From Vibrio pacinii DSM 19139 (GTDB lineage: Bacteria > Pseudomonadota > Gammaproteobacteria > Enterobacterales > Vibrionaceae), in NCBI RefSeq assembly GCF_000711795.1, contig NZ_JONH01000002.1:248001-312000 (forward strand): a stretch of DNA of 64,000 nt. Direction: 5' to 3'. The translations under genes were made by a program, and so were the position numbers. Every line of letters begins with the position of its first letter. Position 1 is the first letter of the stretch. Under the pieces are notes generated by a model. The model searched no databases. It had not been told where the DNA came from and saw nothing but the letters and a program-made list of their open reading frames with translations. Below are positions 9,956 through 18,749 of this stretch, piece after piece.

Positions 9956-10774
9956 CTAACGAGTTAACTTTTTATGCTGAGCAAACGCAGACAAAGTGAA
10001 CCATCGCTCAATCAGTCGGTGTATGTTAGGCATCAGCAGATAAACTACGCCAACAAATAGAATCGACCCGACCAGATCTATCGGACGGTGCATCCCGAGC
10101 CATAGACGGCTGTATGCGACCATTATCGCCCAAGCACCCAACCCAATCACCAGTGCATAGCGCTTGTACTCAATAAACACGCCACCAAAAAATGCCAAGC
10201 AAATCGCGGCGAAAATGGTATGTCCAGATGGGAATGAATAGTCTTTTTCACCCTGCCAGTGCTTGGTTCTCCAAGGTGATACTTGTTTTGAAACCTGTTC
10301 AATAACGTGCGTTTGCTGAGCATCATTTAATTTATAGAAATGTTCAGCTTGAGGAATGAATAACTGATGGACAAGAAGAGCGGTGTAAGGACGCGGGCTT
10401 TCCGTCATAGGCTTTAAACCGGTTTTAGCCACAAAACCAATCACAAGCAAAATACTGAGGTGAACCAAAAGTGCGATCAATCGAGAACGGCTACCGACCA
10501 AATACCAAGTGATGGCGACTAGCAACGTCAGGGTGATGAGAAAACCATTGGCCCCTGCGGAATCCGTTATAAGGGTAAAAGCCATACCTGAAAACGGACT
10601 CACATCGCTCAATAAATCGATGTGACTGACCAACGCAGACATTGGCGCGACCAACAATAAAAACGTAACCAGCAACAGTAAACCTGCGCGTTTGTTTTGA
10701 ATAACAGCTTTCACTATACACCACACAACTAACCCCACCCACCATGTAGGCATATTAGCTGAAGGTGTCGACAA
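9956..10774 (-). CDS. pgpB: PAP2-family phosphatase, PgpB-like
   Basis: A 272-residue inner-membrane lipid phosphatase. All three PAP2 motifs are present: KTGLKPMTESPRP, PSGHT near residue 195, and SRLWLGMHRPIDL, supplying the catalytic histidines. The segment HWQGEKDYSFPSGHTIFAA closely follows E. coli PgpB, which dephosphorylates phosphatidylglycerophosphate and undecaprenyl pyrophosphate on the periplasmic side. About six membrane helices are visible. It lies just upstream of the arsR gene on the same strand. Assignment to the PgpB subgroup is by remembered similarity. Confidence 0.85.
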   Translation of the reverse strand: MSTPSANMPTWWVGLVVWCIVKAVIQNKRAGLLLLVTFLLLVAPMSALVSHIDLLSDVSPFSGMAFTLITDSAGANGFLITLTLLVAITWYLVGSRSRLIALLVHLSILLVIGFVAKTGLKPMTESPRPYTALLVHQLFIPQAEHFYKLNDAQQTHVIEQVSKQVSPWRTKHWQGEKDYSFPSGHTIFAAICLAFFGGVFIEYKRYALVIGLGAWAIMVAYSRLWLGMHRPIDLVGSILFVGVVYLLMPNIHRLIERWFTLSAFAQHKKLTR

Positions 10775-10846
10775 AATTCATCAACCTAATGTCAATTTGA
10801 CGACAAGTTAATGACTAATCTTTCTGGGATTACATTAGCAAAACGG

Positions 10847-11797
10847 TCAATGTTTAGACTTAAACATCCGTTGATCAGCCATCTCCAATAACACTTCAAG
10901 ATTCATATCACTCTTTTCTTTCGCCGACGCCACACCAACGCTAAATTCGAGTTTGTAGGGGTTCTTCTGGTCTTGATTAAAGGCATCAAGCGCCTCATTA
11001 AAACGGCGGATGGCCACATTCGCAACCTTTTCACTTGCACCAGACATCAAAACTACAAATTCGTCACCACCAATCCGCGCAATAACATCCGAGTCTCGAA
11101 ATGATGAGGTAAGCAGCCGAGTAAAATCGACCAACGCCTGATCACCTGCGGCATGACCGAGTGTGTCATTAACTTGCTTAAAGTTATCTAAGTCGAAAAA
11201 TGCCAACGAGACCGCTAACCCACCAACCAAACAGTGTTCCATCGCCTTGGGGGCGAGCAAATCGAAACCTCTGCGATTAGAAATGTGAGTCAGTGTATCG
11301 GTTGTTGCCGTTAAGCTGGCAGAAAGCTCGTTTTCAGCTATTTTGGCTAAATCAATCAGATCAATAATTTGCTCTTGGCTAAGCTGACGCGGTTTGGTAT
11401 CGAAGATACACAAGGTGCCAAGCTGATAGCCGTTTTGATACATCAGCGGGACCCCAGCGTAAAATTGCACACCGAACTCCCCCGTTACCAATGGATTGTC
11501 GCAAAACCGTGTATCCTTGAGAGTATTAGGAACAATCAGCGGCTCATTACCCAAAATGGCATGGCCACAGAATGAAACTTCTCGTGAGGTCTCTTTGACA
11601 TCTATCCCATCACAAGATTTAAACCACTGCCTGTCACTATCAATCAAACTAACGACAGCAACAGGCACATCAAAAAAACGTCTCGCCAAGCGCGTCAATC
11701 GATCAAAACGTTCTTCTGGTTTCGTATCTAGAATATTGAGTCGTTTCAGCGCCTCTACTCTTTGCGCTTCATTATGTGGCTTTTGTGGCCCCTGCAT
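10847..11797 (-). CDS. GAF-GGDEF diguanylate cyclase
   Basis: A 316-residue soluble protein. A GAF domain spans about residues 25-155 (VSLIDSDRQWFKS, FCGHAILG, FYAGVPL, GTLCIFD) and a GGDEF domain about 165-316. The active-site loop RIGGDEF is intact (GGDEF at 243-247), and an RDSD inhibitory site (RxxD, 234-237) sits the canonical five residues before it, so it should make cyclic di-GMP under product inhibition. No membrane segment or EAL domain is present. The GAF input ligand is unknown. It is monocistronic, with no obvious partner. Confidence 0.92.
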   Translation of the reverse strand: MQGPQKPHNEAQRVEALKRLNILDTKPEERFDRLTRLARRFFDVPVAVVSLIDSDRQWFKSCDGIDVKETSREVSFCGHAILGNEPLIVPNTLKDTRFCDNPLVTGEFGVQFYAGVPLMYQNGYQLGTLCIFDTKPRQLSQEQIIDLIDLAKIAENELSASLTATTDTLTHISNRRGFDLLAPKAMEHCLVGGLAVSLAFFDLDNFKQVNDTLGHAAGDQALVDFTRLLTSSFRDSDVIARIGGDEFVVLMSGASEKVANVAIRRFNEALDAFNQDQKNPYKLEFSVGVASAKEKSDMNLEVLLEMADQRMFKSKH

Positions 11798-11931
11798 TCA
11801 ATTGTTCTCTTAAGACTTTATGGTTAGATACTAGCACCTAAAAGAGTATATGTTGAGATAGGACAACGATTATTCCACTATTAATAGCAAGGTCAAACTC
11901 GGAATACATTTGTAAAGACAACGTATTTGGC

Positions 11932-12762
11932 TTAACGCACATGAGAATGCCCCGCAAAAAAGTGATGCACAGGACCATGTCCCCGGCCAACGTCAAGCTC
12001 ATCAGCATGAGTTAACGCTTGAGTCAGATATTGCTTTGCTAAACAGACGGCTTTATGCAATCGATGCCCCTGGGCCAGATAGGACGCGATGGCAGCGGAG
12101 AGCGTGCAACCTGTGCCATGGGTATTGATGGTCACTACACGTTGAGATCGGATCAACTCACTGTGATGATTCGTCACAAGTAAATCATTACTATCGGAGG
12201 TTTGATCTAAGTGTCCTCCCTTAAGTAGCACCGCTCGGGCCTGAAGGGCGCGAAGTGGCTCTATTAGCGCCCCCATTTGGTCTTCATTGGTTGGCGTGTT
12301 AGCCCCGATCAATGCTGCCGCTTCAGGTAGATTCGGCGTAATTAAGTCTGCGAGCGGTATCAGCTCGTTTTTTAAACTCTCAATGGCGCTGCGCTGCAAT
12401 AGCAGATCACCACTGGTGGCAACCATAACAGGATCAACCACCAGCCATTGAGGCTGATACTGACGAATTTTTTTTGCAACAACGCGGATGATATCAGCAT
12501 CGGCCAGCATACCCACTTTCACCGCAGTAACCTGTAAATCAGAAAATACCGCATCAAGTTGACTCGCAACATGCTCAGTGGGCACGGGATGAATGGCGCT
12601 CACACCCTGGGTATTTTGTGAGGTAATGGCGGTGATCACCGAGCAAGCATAGCTGCCGGTGGCTGAAATGGCTTTGATATCAGCTTGAATTCCAGCGCCG
12701 CCTCCACTGTCTGAACCAGCAATGGTTAATACAATAGGTGGCGTGTCTTGTAAATGCGGCAT
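11932..12762 (-). CDS. thiD: Hydroxymethylpyrimidine/phosphomethylpyrimidine kinase
   Basis: A 276-residue ribokinase-fold enzyme that phosphorylates HMP and HMP-P in thiamine biosynthesis. Motifs are LTIAGSDSGGGAGIQADIK at residues 12-30, VVDPVMVATSG and the anion-hole GTGCTLSAAIA near residue 215. A TPP riboswitch precedes it on the same strand, confirming the pathway. The ribosome site TAGGAG lies about 7 bases before the ATG and sits inside a small hairpin. It stands alone rather than in a thiCEFSGH operon, which is common for salvage-type thiD. The C-terminus ends with a histidine-rich tail. Confidence 0.96.
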   Translation of the reverse strand: MPHLQDTPPIVLTIAGSDSGGGAGIQADIKAISATGSYACSVITAITSQNTQGVSAIHPVPTEHVASQLDAVFSDLQVTAVKVGMLADADIIRVVAKKIRQYQPQWLVVDPVMVATSGDLLLQRSAIESLKNELIPLADLITPNLPEAAALIGANTPTNEDQMGALIEPLRALQARAVLLKGGHLDQTSDSNDLLVTNHHSELIRSQRVVTINTHGTGCTLSAAIASYLAQGHRLHKAVCLAKQYLTQALTHADELDVGRGHGPVHHFFAGHSHVR

Positions 12763-12768
12763 ATAAGC

Positions 12769-12788
12769 TCCTACAACAAGACGTAGGA
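12769..12788 (-). promoter_or_regulatory. Hairpin sequestering the thiD ribosome binding site
   Basis: The perfect 6-bp stem TCCTAC/GTAGGA with an 8-nt loop includes the AGGAG of thiD in its 3' arm. It lies between the TPP aptamer and the start codon. It is a plausible expression platform working at translation initiation. Confidence 0.5.
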
Positions 12789-12868
12789 ACCCTTGCTTGA
12801 TGACCGAGAAATTTGATCTCTTCGGTATTAAGTAAGGCCATCGAACCCAAAGAAAGGCACGATGAAAA

Positions 12869-12948
12869 TAGTTCCCTACGTCAGTGCTAACTGAATCAGG
12901 TTCAACGGGTCTCGGTTACGATCTCAGCCCAAATAGGCTCCCCGACTA
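12869..12948 (-). promoter_or_regulatory. TPP riboswitch aptamer (THI element)
   Basis: Read on the minus strand the region contains the hallmark thi-box segments: GGGGAGCC, CTGAGA, ACCCGTTGAACCTGAT and a closing CACTGACGTAGGGAA. These are the TPP-binding loops in correct order over ~78 nt. It lies about 110 nt before thiD. No strong terminator is visible between it and the gene, which together with the hidden ribosome site favours translational control. Confidence 0.95.
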
Positions 12949-13086
12949 TGAACGCAAACAGTAACAGCAATTTGGATTGATGGGTAGAGCAAAATTGCTT
13001 GTCACGCAGTAGCATAAACACCACTACCTAAAATTTTAGTTATCACATAAACTATCTAAGATAATTTTTCGTTATAGGTATGCAGT

Positions 13087-13977
13087 ATGCTTAATCCGAC
13101 TTGGCTGAAAACCTTTGTGACTTTAATCGATACGGGGCACTTCACTAAAACCGCCGATAAACTGTTTATGACTCAGCCTGGAGTCAGTCAACACATTAAA
13201 AAGCTTGAGGAAACATGTGGTCATCCTCTCATTGAGCGTCACAACAAAAGTTTTGAAATTACCGAAGCGGGAAAAATCGTCTATCAATACGCAACCGAAC
13301 TTGAGTCACAACAGCAGCAAATGCTGATGTCACTCAATCAAGATGACCCTTGCGCGGGCAGTATTACTCTTTCGTGCTCTGGGTCGCTGGCACTGTTGCT
13401 TTATCCACACCTGCTCGATTTACAATGTAAATGTCCACTGCTCATTACCCACTTAGAAGCCGCGCCACATCACAAGATACTGGCCGATGTCATTAACGGT
13501 GATATTGATTCGGGGATAGTCACACGTGAACCCTCCGATCCGAGAGTCGATTCGCAACGCATTGGTCAAGAGCCGCTGTGCCTGATGTTACCTAAACAGT
13601 ACGCCACAGACTCTCTAACGGAAGAGACACTAAAGCAGATAGGCTTGATTCGCCACCCAGACGCCGAGCACTACTTATCACTGTTTTTTTCTCGTTGTGG
13701 TGAACAGGCGCTTGAAACCATCAACATTAACCTATTGCCGATCAAGGGCTACATTAACCAATTGAGCCAAATTTTACTTCCGGTCGCCAAAGGTCACGGC
13801 TTTACGGTACTGCCGCGAAGTGCATTTGAAACCTTTGCCGAGAAAGACTCTATCGCGCTTTACCAGCCAAATATTGAGGTTGTCGAAACGCTGTATTTAT
13901 TAACTAAACGCCACCGCAAGCTGCCTGCACGCTTTGAAACCGTCAAACAGGTGATTACTCAACAGTTGAATCAATAA
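13087..13977 (+). CDS. LysR family transcriptional regulator
   Basis: A 296-residue regulator with the classic N-terminal winged helix: WLKTFVTLIDTGHFTKTADK then LFMTQPGVSQHIKKLE (residues 5-41), followed by a substrate-binding domain of periplasmic-protein fold. It is divergent from thiD and the riboswitch and has no obvious target alongside; the 50-codon gene beyond it is convergent. Residue 1 is the ATG at 13087. The effector is unknown. Confidence 0.92.
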   Translation: MLNPTWLKTFVTLIDTGHFTKTADKLFMTQPGVSQHIKKLEETCGHPLIERHNKSFEITEAGKIVYQYATELESQQQQMLMSLNQDDPCAGSITLSCSGSLALLLYPHLLDLQCKCPLLITHLEAAPHHKILADVINGDIDSGIVTREPSDPRVDSQRIGQEPLCLMLPKQYATDSLTEETLKQIGLIRHPDAEHYLSLFFSRCGEQALETININLLPIKGYINQLSQILLPVAKGHGFTVLPRSAFETFAEKDSIALYQPNIEVVETLYLLTKRHRKLPARFETVKQVITQQLNQ

Positions 13978-13990
13978 TACTTTCGCGATC

Positions 13991-14019
13991 AAAAAAGGAG
14001 CCTGCTCAGCTCCTTTTTC
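13991..14019. terminator. Bidirectional intrinsic terminator
   Basis: AAAAAGGAGC and GCTCCTTTTT pair around a 7-nt loop, with A- and T-tracts at the ends. It closes the lysR gene and the convergent small membrane-protein gene. Confidence 0.88.
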
Positions 14020-14036
14020 GTTAACAGTACTGTTAT

Positions 14037-14189
14037 TTATGCTTCAAGGACGCCTTCACCTGACATCTCAGAGATAAGCAGTAGATCTGCTTCATCCAAC
14101 TTCATGCCAAAGACAGGGAGGCCATGCTGTGCAACCCAGCAACACATAAATACGAAGAAAGCTAACACGATTATACCTAGTGACACCAT
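14037..14189 (-). CDS. Small membrane protein, 50 aa
   Basis: A short gene outside standard length cut-offs. It begins at an ATG (14189) preceded by a strong AAGGAG ribosome site 7-8 bases upstream and encodes MVSLGIIVLAFFVFMC followed by CWVAQHGLPV and an acidic tail. One N-terminal membrane helix (~residues 3-20) is clear. The remaining 30 residues are amphipathic and acidic, probably cytoplasmic if the N-terminus is outside. It ends just before the bidirectional terminator. I do not recognise a family. The ribosome site, codon use and terminator support a real gene. Confidence 0.6.
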   Translation of the reverse strand: MVSLGIIVLAFFVFMCCWVAQHGLPVFGMKLDEADLLLISEMSGEGVLEA

Positions 14190-14579
14190 AATCAATCTCC
14201 TTCTGGGTTATCAAATAATGTATCGATAACTCGCAGGTGAGAGCATTGAGAAAGATAAAGCAAAAGGCCGTTGAAAATACGTGTTCTTATACGTTGTTCG
14301 ATGCACGATTAACGAATTGCTCGTTAGGATGTGTGTGTCAATTGCGCTTAATAGGTTCGTATTCACTCTGGGAGTTTACTTGGTTCTCTACACCTTTGAA
14401 GTTATTTGGATACTTTATTAATATAGTGACAGCGTTTAGACGACGCAACCATCTAGCGTAGTTAATCGATAAAAGATCACAAAATTTATGCGAGTTAACG
14501 CATAACAAAGCAATGTTTTGTTGTGAAACGCAAAAAATGGGGCACAAGGCCCCACTCATCAAACTATTACCTGATGATA
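14190..14579. other. Intergenic region with phoX terminator
   Basis: This 390-bp gap holds the promoter side of the small membrane gene and the phoX terminator (14531-14555). Open frames here on both strands have no ribosome site and no recognisable product, so I do not call them. Confidence 0.4.
14531..14555 (-). terminator. Intrinsic terminator of phoX
   Basis: On the minus strand TGGGGC and GCCCCA pair around a 5-nt loop and are followed by six T residues. It lies 25 bp after the phoX stop. Confidence 0.85.
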
Positions 14580-16457
14580 CTAAGCACCAATTACGCCACC
14601 ATCTTGACGAGTGATCGCCATAATCGTCGAACGAGGTTTGCTGTTACCGCCAGCTGGGAAGTGCGAAGGGGCACCTTTTTCTCCTGGGTGCTGCACACCA
14701 ACAAACATCGTTTTGTAATCGGGTGAGAAGGTTAAACCCGTGATTTCACACGCTATCGGCCCAGTTAGAAAACGGCGAACCTCTCCCGTCATCGGATCAC
14801 CACATAGCATTTGGTTGTTTCCTTGACCGGCAAAGTCGCCCTTATTCGAGTAATTACCATCGGTTTGAATCCATAAGCGACCCGCTTTATCAAAGCCAAT
14901 GCCATCAGGACTGTTAAACATATTGTTTTGATTAATGTTGTCACTACCAGCGTACAAACTGCCTTGGTGAACCTGTGGGTTGCCTGCAATTAGGTAGAGA
15001 TCCCAATCAAAACTATCTTTGCTGTGATCGCCATTGCTTGGTAGCCAACGTACAATTTGCCCGTAGTGGTTCTCTTTGCGCGGGTTGGGGCCACCAACCG
15101 GCTGTCCCTCTTTGACACCACGGTGTTTATTGTTGGTCAGAGTACAAAATACATGCTGGTTATCGGGATGAACGGCGACCCATTCTGGACGATCCATGGT
15201 GGTTGCTCCCACCTGAGTCGCCGCACGACGAGCAAAGATCATCACCTCAGCTTGGCTGTTAAAGCCGTTCTCTTTGGTTAGGCCATTTTTGCCATAAGTG
15301 AGTTCCAACCATTGGCCTTGTCCCTTAAGCTCGTTGTCATCCATTTCAAATTTGGCAACGTAAAGGGTTCCCTCTTCTAACAAACGTCGATTTGCAGCGT
15401 CATCACTCGGCTTGTATTTGCCTTTCGAGACAAACTTATACAAATGCTCTCCACGCTCGTCGTCACCCAGATAGACCACAACATGACCATCGTCATTGAT
15501 GAGTAGCGCTGCGTTTTCATGTTTAAAACGGCCTAATGCCGTGCGTTTCATTGGTGTTGAGGTCGGATCATTCGGGTCGATTTCTACAACCCAACCAAAA
15601 CGATGGGGCTCGTTGGGGTGTTTTGCGACGTCGAAACGCTCATCGCTATCGTGCCATTGATATTTACTTTGAGCGGCTTTAATACCGTATCGTTTATGAT
15701 CGTCAGACAACTCGGCGCGACCACTCGTCCCAAAATACCCATTAAAATTTTCTTCGCAGGTTAGGTAAGTCCCCCATGGCGTTTGTCCGTTGGCGCAGTT
15801 ATTAAATGTACCAAGCGGTTTCATCCCAGAAGGGTCTAACTCTGTTTGCATTAATGCATGACCAGCAGCAGGGCCCGTCAGTCGCATTTCGGTATTGGCG
15901 GTAATACGACGATTTCGTGTCCCGTTTTTGTCTAACTTCCATTCACCACCTGATTTGACGATTTCAAACACCGTCACGCCATGTGCTGCTTGCGCTTTTA
16001 ACACATCATCAGCCGTCATCGCGTTGCCACCGTGATCAAACAGTAAATCGTAATTAGTGTATTCGTTATTGACCGCGATAACCGCACGGTTCTCACTAAT
16101 GGGGAATAAACTCATACCATCCGTGTTGTCACCAAATTGGCGCAGTTGAGCTTGCGACCCCTGCTTACCACTGGGATCAAATGCTGGCGCGTCAGCAAAA
16201 ATAGGATCGCCCCACGAGAGCAGTGGTGTCGCCTTGTACCCTTTGGGTACGATAAACGTATCACTCGTCGACGCGGCAACGGCTTCAAAGTTAAGTAAAG
16301 ACGTCTCACTTTGCGCCGCGAAAGCCTTGGTAATCGGGTTAAGCGAAAGGAAGGTACTGGCGCTGACTGCGGCCGTTCCGGCGATAAATCGACGACGTGA
16401 AAGTCGTGCATCGATCATTTGGCTGAATTGAGAATCTTGTTGGTCACGATTCCACAT
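14580..16457 (-). CDS. phoX: PhoX-type alkaline phosphatase, Tat-exported
   Basis: A 625-residue secreted phosphatase of the PhoX/DUF839 family, a calcium- and iron-dependent phosphomonoesterase that releases phosphate from organic esters. A twin-arginine signal is clear: SRRRFIAG at about residues 20-27, then a hydrophobic stretch and an AFA cleavage region near residue 48. PhoX signatures include CANGQTPWGTYLTCEE (metal-site cysteine and glutamates), a central ALGRFKHE, VVYLGDDER and a late RPEWVAVHP. It is monocistronic. Regulation by phosphate is expected for the family, but I could not place a convincing Pho box upstream. Confidence 0.9.
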   Translation of the reverse strand: MWNRDQQDSQFSQMIDARLSRRRFIAGTAAVSASTFLSLNPITKAFAAQSETSLLNFEAVAASTSDTFIVPKGYKATPLLSWGDPIFADAPAFDPSGKQGSQAQLRQFGDNTDGMSLFPISENRAVIAVNNEYTNYDLLFDHGGNAMTADDVLKAQAAHGVTVFEIVKSGGEWKLDKNGTRNRRITANTEMRLTGPAAGHALMQTELDPSGMKPLGTFNNCANGQTPWGTYLTCEENFNGYFGTSGRAELSDDHKRYGIKAAQSKYQWHDSDERFDVAKHPNEPHRFGWVVEIDPNDPTSTPMKRTALGRFKHENAALLINDDGHVVVYLGDDERGEHLYKFVSKGKYKPSDDAANRRLLEEGTLYVAKFEMDDNELKGQGQWLELTYGKNGLTKENGFNSQAEVMIFARRAATQVGATTMDRPEWVAVHPDNQHVFCTLTNNKHRGVKEGQPVGGPNPRKENHYGQIVRWLPSNGDHSKDSFDWDLYLIAGNPQVHQGSLYAGSDNINQNNMFNSPDGIGFDKAGRLWIQTDGNYSNKGDFAGQGNNQMLCGDPMTGEVRRFLTGPIACEITGLTFSPDYKTMFVGVQHPGEKGAPSHFPAGGNSKPRSTIMAITRQDGGVIGA

Positions 16458-16768
16458 TGCTGACTCCTTGCGTAGTTATTTTTATGTAAATGCGCTCAGA
16501 TAGTAGAAGCGGGCCGTGACACTTGGGTTAAGTTATTGTTTATTCTTAATGAAAGTAATATGGCAGTTATTGTTAATTTACATGACAATCTTATGCTAAT
16601 GCGCGACTGCGCACTTTAATGTAATGAGACACCGATTTCATACAAAAAAATGTGATCACAAACCTAGATATTTTGTCCGTTGGCCGCTACATTATCTTTT
16701 GTTCATGAGGAACTAGGTTCACAAAAGCTCATTGACGAGCAATGTTGTTTTTTAAGTGAGGGATTATC
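16458..16768. other. Divergent promoter region between phoX and the 38-codon gene
   Basis: This 311-bp AT-rich gap must carry both promoters. I see no further ORF. A TGTGATCACA palindrome near 16650 is noted but its spacing does not fit CRP. Confidence 0.4.
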
Positions 16769-16885
16769 ATGAAAAAAATGAGAAAAGCTCAGTTGCATCG
16801 CGTTCGTATTCAGTACTGGAAAGAGTCGAACAAAAACGCGAGCAATCATAATCACGCGCAAATTCACCGTGCTAAGCTGGCTTAA
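16769..16885 (+). CDS. Small basic protein, 38 aa
   Basis: A short gene starting at the ATG at 16769 with a GAGGG ribosome site 5-6 bases upstream. It encodes MKKMRKAQLHRVRIQYWKE and ends HNHAQIHRAKLA. It is strongly basic (lysine, arginine and histidine rich) and has no membrane segment, suggesting nucleic-acid or ribosome contact, though that is inference. The stop codon lies in the loop of a perfect 8-bp terminator hairpin, so the gene and terminator form a compact unit. I do not recognise a named family. Confidence 0.6.
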   Translation: MKKMRKAQLHRVRIQYWKESNKNASNHNHAQIHRAKLA

Positions 16886-16900
16886 CCGCCAGCTTTTGTG
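16873..16900 (+). terminator. Intrinsic terminator overlapping a stop codon
   Basis: AAGCTGGC and GCCAGCTT form a perfect stem around a TTAACC loop that contains the TAA of the 38-codon gene; a short T-tract follows. Confidence 0.75.
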
Positions 16901-16910
16901 TATCTAGCCC

Positions 16911-17750
16911 CTACGCCGCTCTATCGCGTAAAGCAACCAAGGCTTCTAACTCGTGCAGTATACTTTGCGTCTGTTTCGAATAGAGGTGCTTATCTTTGTA
17001 GCCAACCAACTGAATCAGGCGAACCTTGCCACAAATCATTAACTGACGCAGTATTCTATTAACCATTTGTACCTCTAGTGCCGTCTGATTTTCCAGCTGG
17101 GAACGTGGATAGAGGCAAGCCAAATCGATATTGATGATCACATCATCACAATGGGTTAAGTAACTGGCCAATTGTTGTTTGACTTGAAAGCGATGACTAA
17201 AAGAGCATTCTTCCATGGTCAACCAATCACAGCCTAGATCTTGCGCATAGTCAGTCCATCGGTTTTCCACCAGTGAATGATCGATACCAAGACAAAATAG
17301 CCGACATTCATTATATCGAGAAAGAGCAAAATGAAAGGCACTGCCCTGCTCTGGCTCCAGAGAGTCTTTAAGTTCAAACTGACGCCCGATGTGCACAATA
17401 CCTAATTCTCGCTTTGGCGAGTGAAGCAAAGGTAATGAGTGAAGTAAGGTTTCACTGTTATTGGTCAACACAACTGGCATAGCTGCAGAGCCTAAACATT
17501 GGCTTAAGTGCAACTGGTATTCACCACGGGCTCTGACACTGAGGTTAAAATGACCACCGTTAAACCAACGCTGACCGTGATTGTCGATCATCCATTGATA
17601 ACTCTCTTCTAAGTTCTGATTAGCCATTTCGAACTCAACATGGCTCATGGGTTTAAGCGGTTCGCTTACGCTAAGCATGACTAAACGTTGAGACGTCAGT
17701 TGTGCAGAATCATGTTGATTATGACGGCGAAATAACCCAAACATTTCCAT
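16911..17750 (-). CDS. Ureohydrolase-like (arginase/formimidoylglutamase fold) protein lacking metal ligands
   Basis: A 279-residue protein whose middle and C-terminal parts follow the arginase/HutG layout. LGIVHIGRQFELKD sits where active enzymes have a DAHxD motif, LFCLGIDHSLVENRW matches the HutG-type segment, and VIINIDLACLYP replaces SxDxDxxDP. The glycine-rich GGDHS site is also changed (LTNNSET). All manganese ligands therefore appear lost, so it is probably not a classical ureohydrolase and may be a binding or regulatory protein. Its ATG overlaps the stop of the upstream IclR gene by one base, implying translational coupling. Family assignment is from pattern, not a search. Confidence 0.68.
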   Translation of the reverse strand: MEMFGLFRRHNQHDSAQLTSQRLVMLSVSEPLKPMSHVEFEMANQNLEESYQWMIDNHGQRWFNGGHFNLSVRARGEYQLHLSQCLGSAAMPVVLTNNSETLLHSLPLLHSPKRELGIVHIGRQFELKDSLEPEQGSAFHFALSRYNECRLFCLGIDHSLVENRWTDYAQDLGCDWLTMEECSFSHRFQVKQQLASYLTHCDDVIINIDLACLYPRSQLENQTALEVQMVNRILRQLMICGKVRLIQLVGYKDKHLYSKQTQSILHELEALVALRDRAA

Positions 17751-18475
17751 TACCTCTCGGGGGGCAAAGCCCTTGCTGCTTGAAGAACGTGAAGAATAAT
17801 CCTTTGTTGATTCATTTGAACTCGATGTGCAGGCGCCATCACCGAAATCGCCCCGACCAGTTTGGAACCTTTCATTACCGGAGCGCTGATACCAGATACC
17901 CCAACATCAATTTCTGATGTGCTCACCGCATAACCTTGATTGCGGATCTGCGCCAGTTCTTGTTGCCACTGTTCAATGCGTTGGTGCTCGTCAAAATAGC
18001 GCAAAATTTTGTCACAGCGAGCCTGAGGCATGTAAGCTAGCATCACTTTAGATGAGGCGCCTCGTAGCAGGGGTTGACTTTGACCCTGGACGTAGCTGCA
18101 ACGAAGCGCCTGCATGCTCTCTTTGCGACTGACACACAATGCTCGATAACCGACCGGAACCATGTAAGCGGCCATTTCGCCAGTCTGCTTCTGTAATCGG
18201 TTGAGCACCGTGTCAACCACATCTAAATCGTGCTGGCTAGTTTGATAGCTGCGCATTAACAACAAGGCTGCCGGACCTATGATCAAGGTTTTGTCATTGG
18301 GGCTTTCTTCAATCAGATTCCATTCACGTAGTAGCTTCAAATGGCGATATAAGCTACTGATCGGCGTACCTAATTGCTCACTAAGCTGCTTTGCTGTCAC
18401 AGGGTGATCATTAACTGCAACTTGCATTAAAAGCTGCAATACCTTCTCGTTAACTTGTCCACTATTTTGCTTCAT
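17750..18475 (-). CDS. IclR family transcriptional regulator
   Basis: A ~241-residue regulator from the ATG at 18475. An upstream in-frame extension to 18604 encodes unrelated-looking sequence, and the chosen ATG immediately precedes the winged helix. The N-terminal helix-turn-helix is KVLQLLMQVAVNDHPVTAKQ then LSEQLGTPISSLYRHLKLL. The C-terminal GAF-like effector domain contains YVQGQSQPLLRGASSKVMLAY and VGVSGISAPVM, typical IclR hallmarks. It is coupled by TAATG overlap to the ureohydrolase-like gene, suggesting one functional unit. IclR proteins usually sense small organic acids; this effector is unknown. Confidence 0.88.
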   Translation of the reverse strand: MKQNSGQVNEKVLQLLMQVAVNDHPVTAKQLSEQLGTPISSLYRHLKLLREWNLIEESPNDKTLIIGPAALLLMRSYQTSQHDLDVVDTVLNRLQKQTGEMAAYMVPVGYRALCVSRKESMQALRCSYVQGQSQPLLRGASSKVMLAYMPQARCDKILRYFDEHQRIEQWQQELAQIRNQGYAVSTSEIDVGVSGISAPVMKGSKLVGAISVMAPAHRVQMNQQRIILHVLQAARALPPER

Positions 18476-18640
18476 AGAGTTCACGCTTATTTGTATCGTT
18501 ACCTTAGAGTCACGATCAAATTCTATTCTTATAAATTGGGAATAAGAAACAAATAATGAACATATATTCTCATTTAATAAGAAATTACATCTAACGCCAG
18601 CCACTTTTGTCCTGATTCAGGTTGCTGATGCCACCCACAA

Positions 18641-18662
18641 AACTTTACTTAATGGTAAAGTT
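18641..18662. promoter_or_regulatory. Inverted repeat upstream of the efflux adaptor gene
   Basis: AACTTTAC-N6-GTAAAGTT is a perfect 8-bp interrupted palindrome about 90 bp before the adaptor start and 165 bp before the divergent IclR start. It is a candidate operator for IclR or for the nearby TetR. Confidence 0.4.
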
Positions 18663-18749
18663 AAAATACTCTTCATAGCCATAAAAATTATAAACCAATC
18701 ATCGCATTAGATAAGCCAGACAAATAATGAACTCGATTCAGGGACAGCT

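Noticed and set aside
14237..14461. 74-codon plus-strand frame
   Set aside because: No ribosome site, no motif and unusual composition; treated as chance in AT-rich intergenic DNA.
16640..16660. TGTGATCACA as a CRP site
   Set aside because: CRP half-sites need a 6-bp spacer; here they are adjacent, so only a chance palindrome can be claimed.
16458..16768. PhoB box before phoX
   Set aside because: Only TTGTCAT-like half-sites are visible on the minus strand; not good enough to call.
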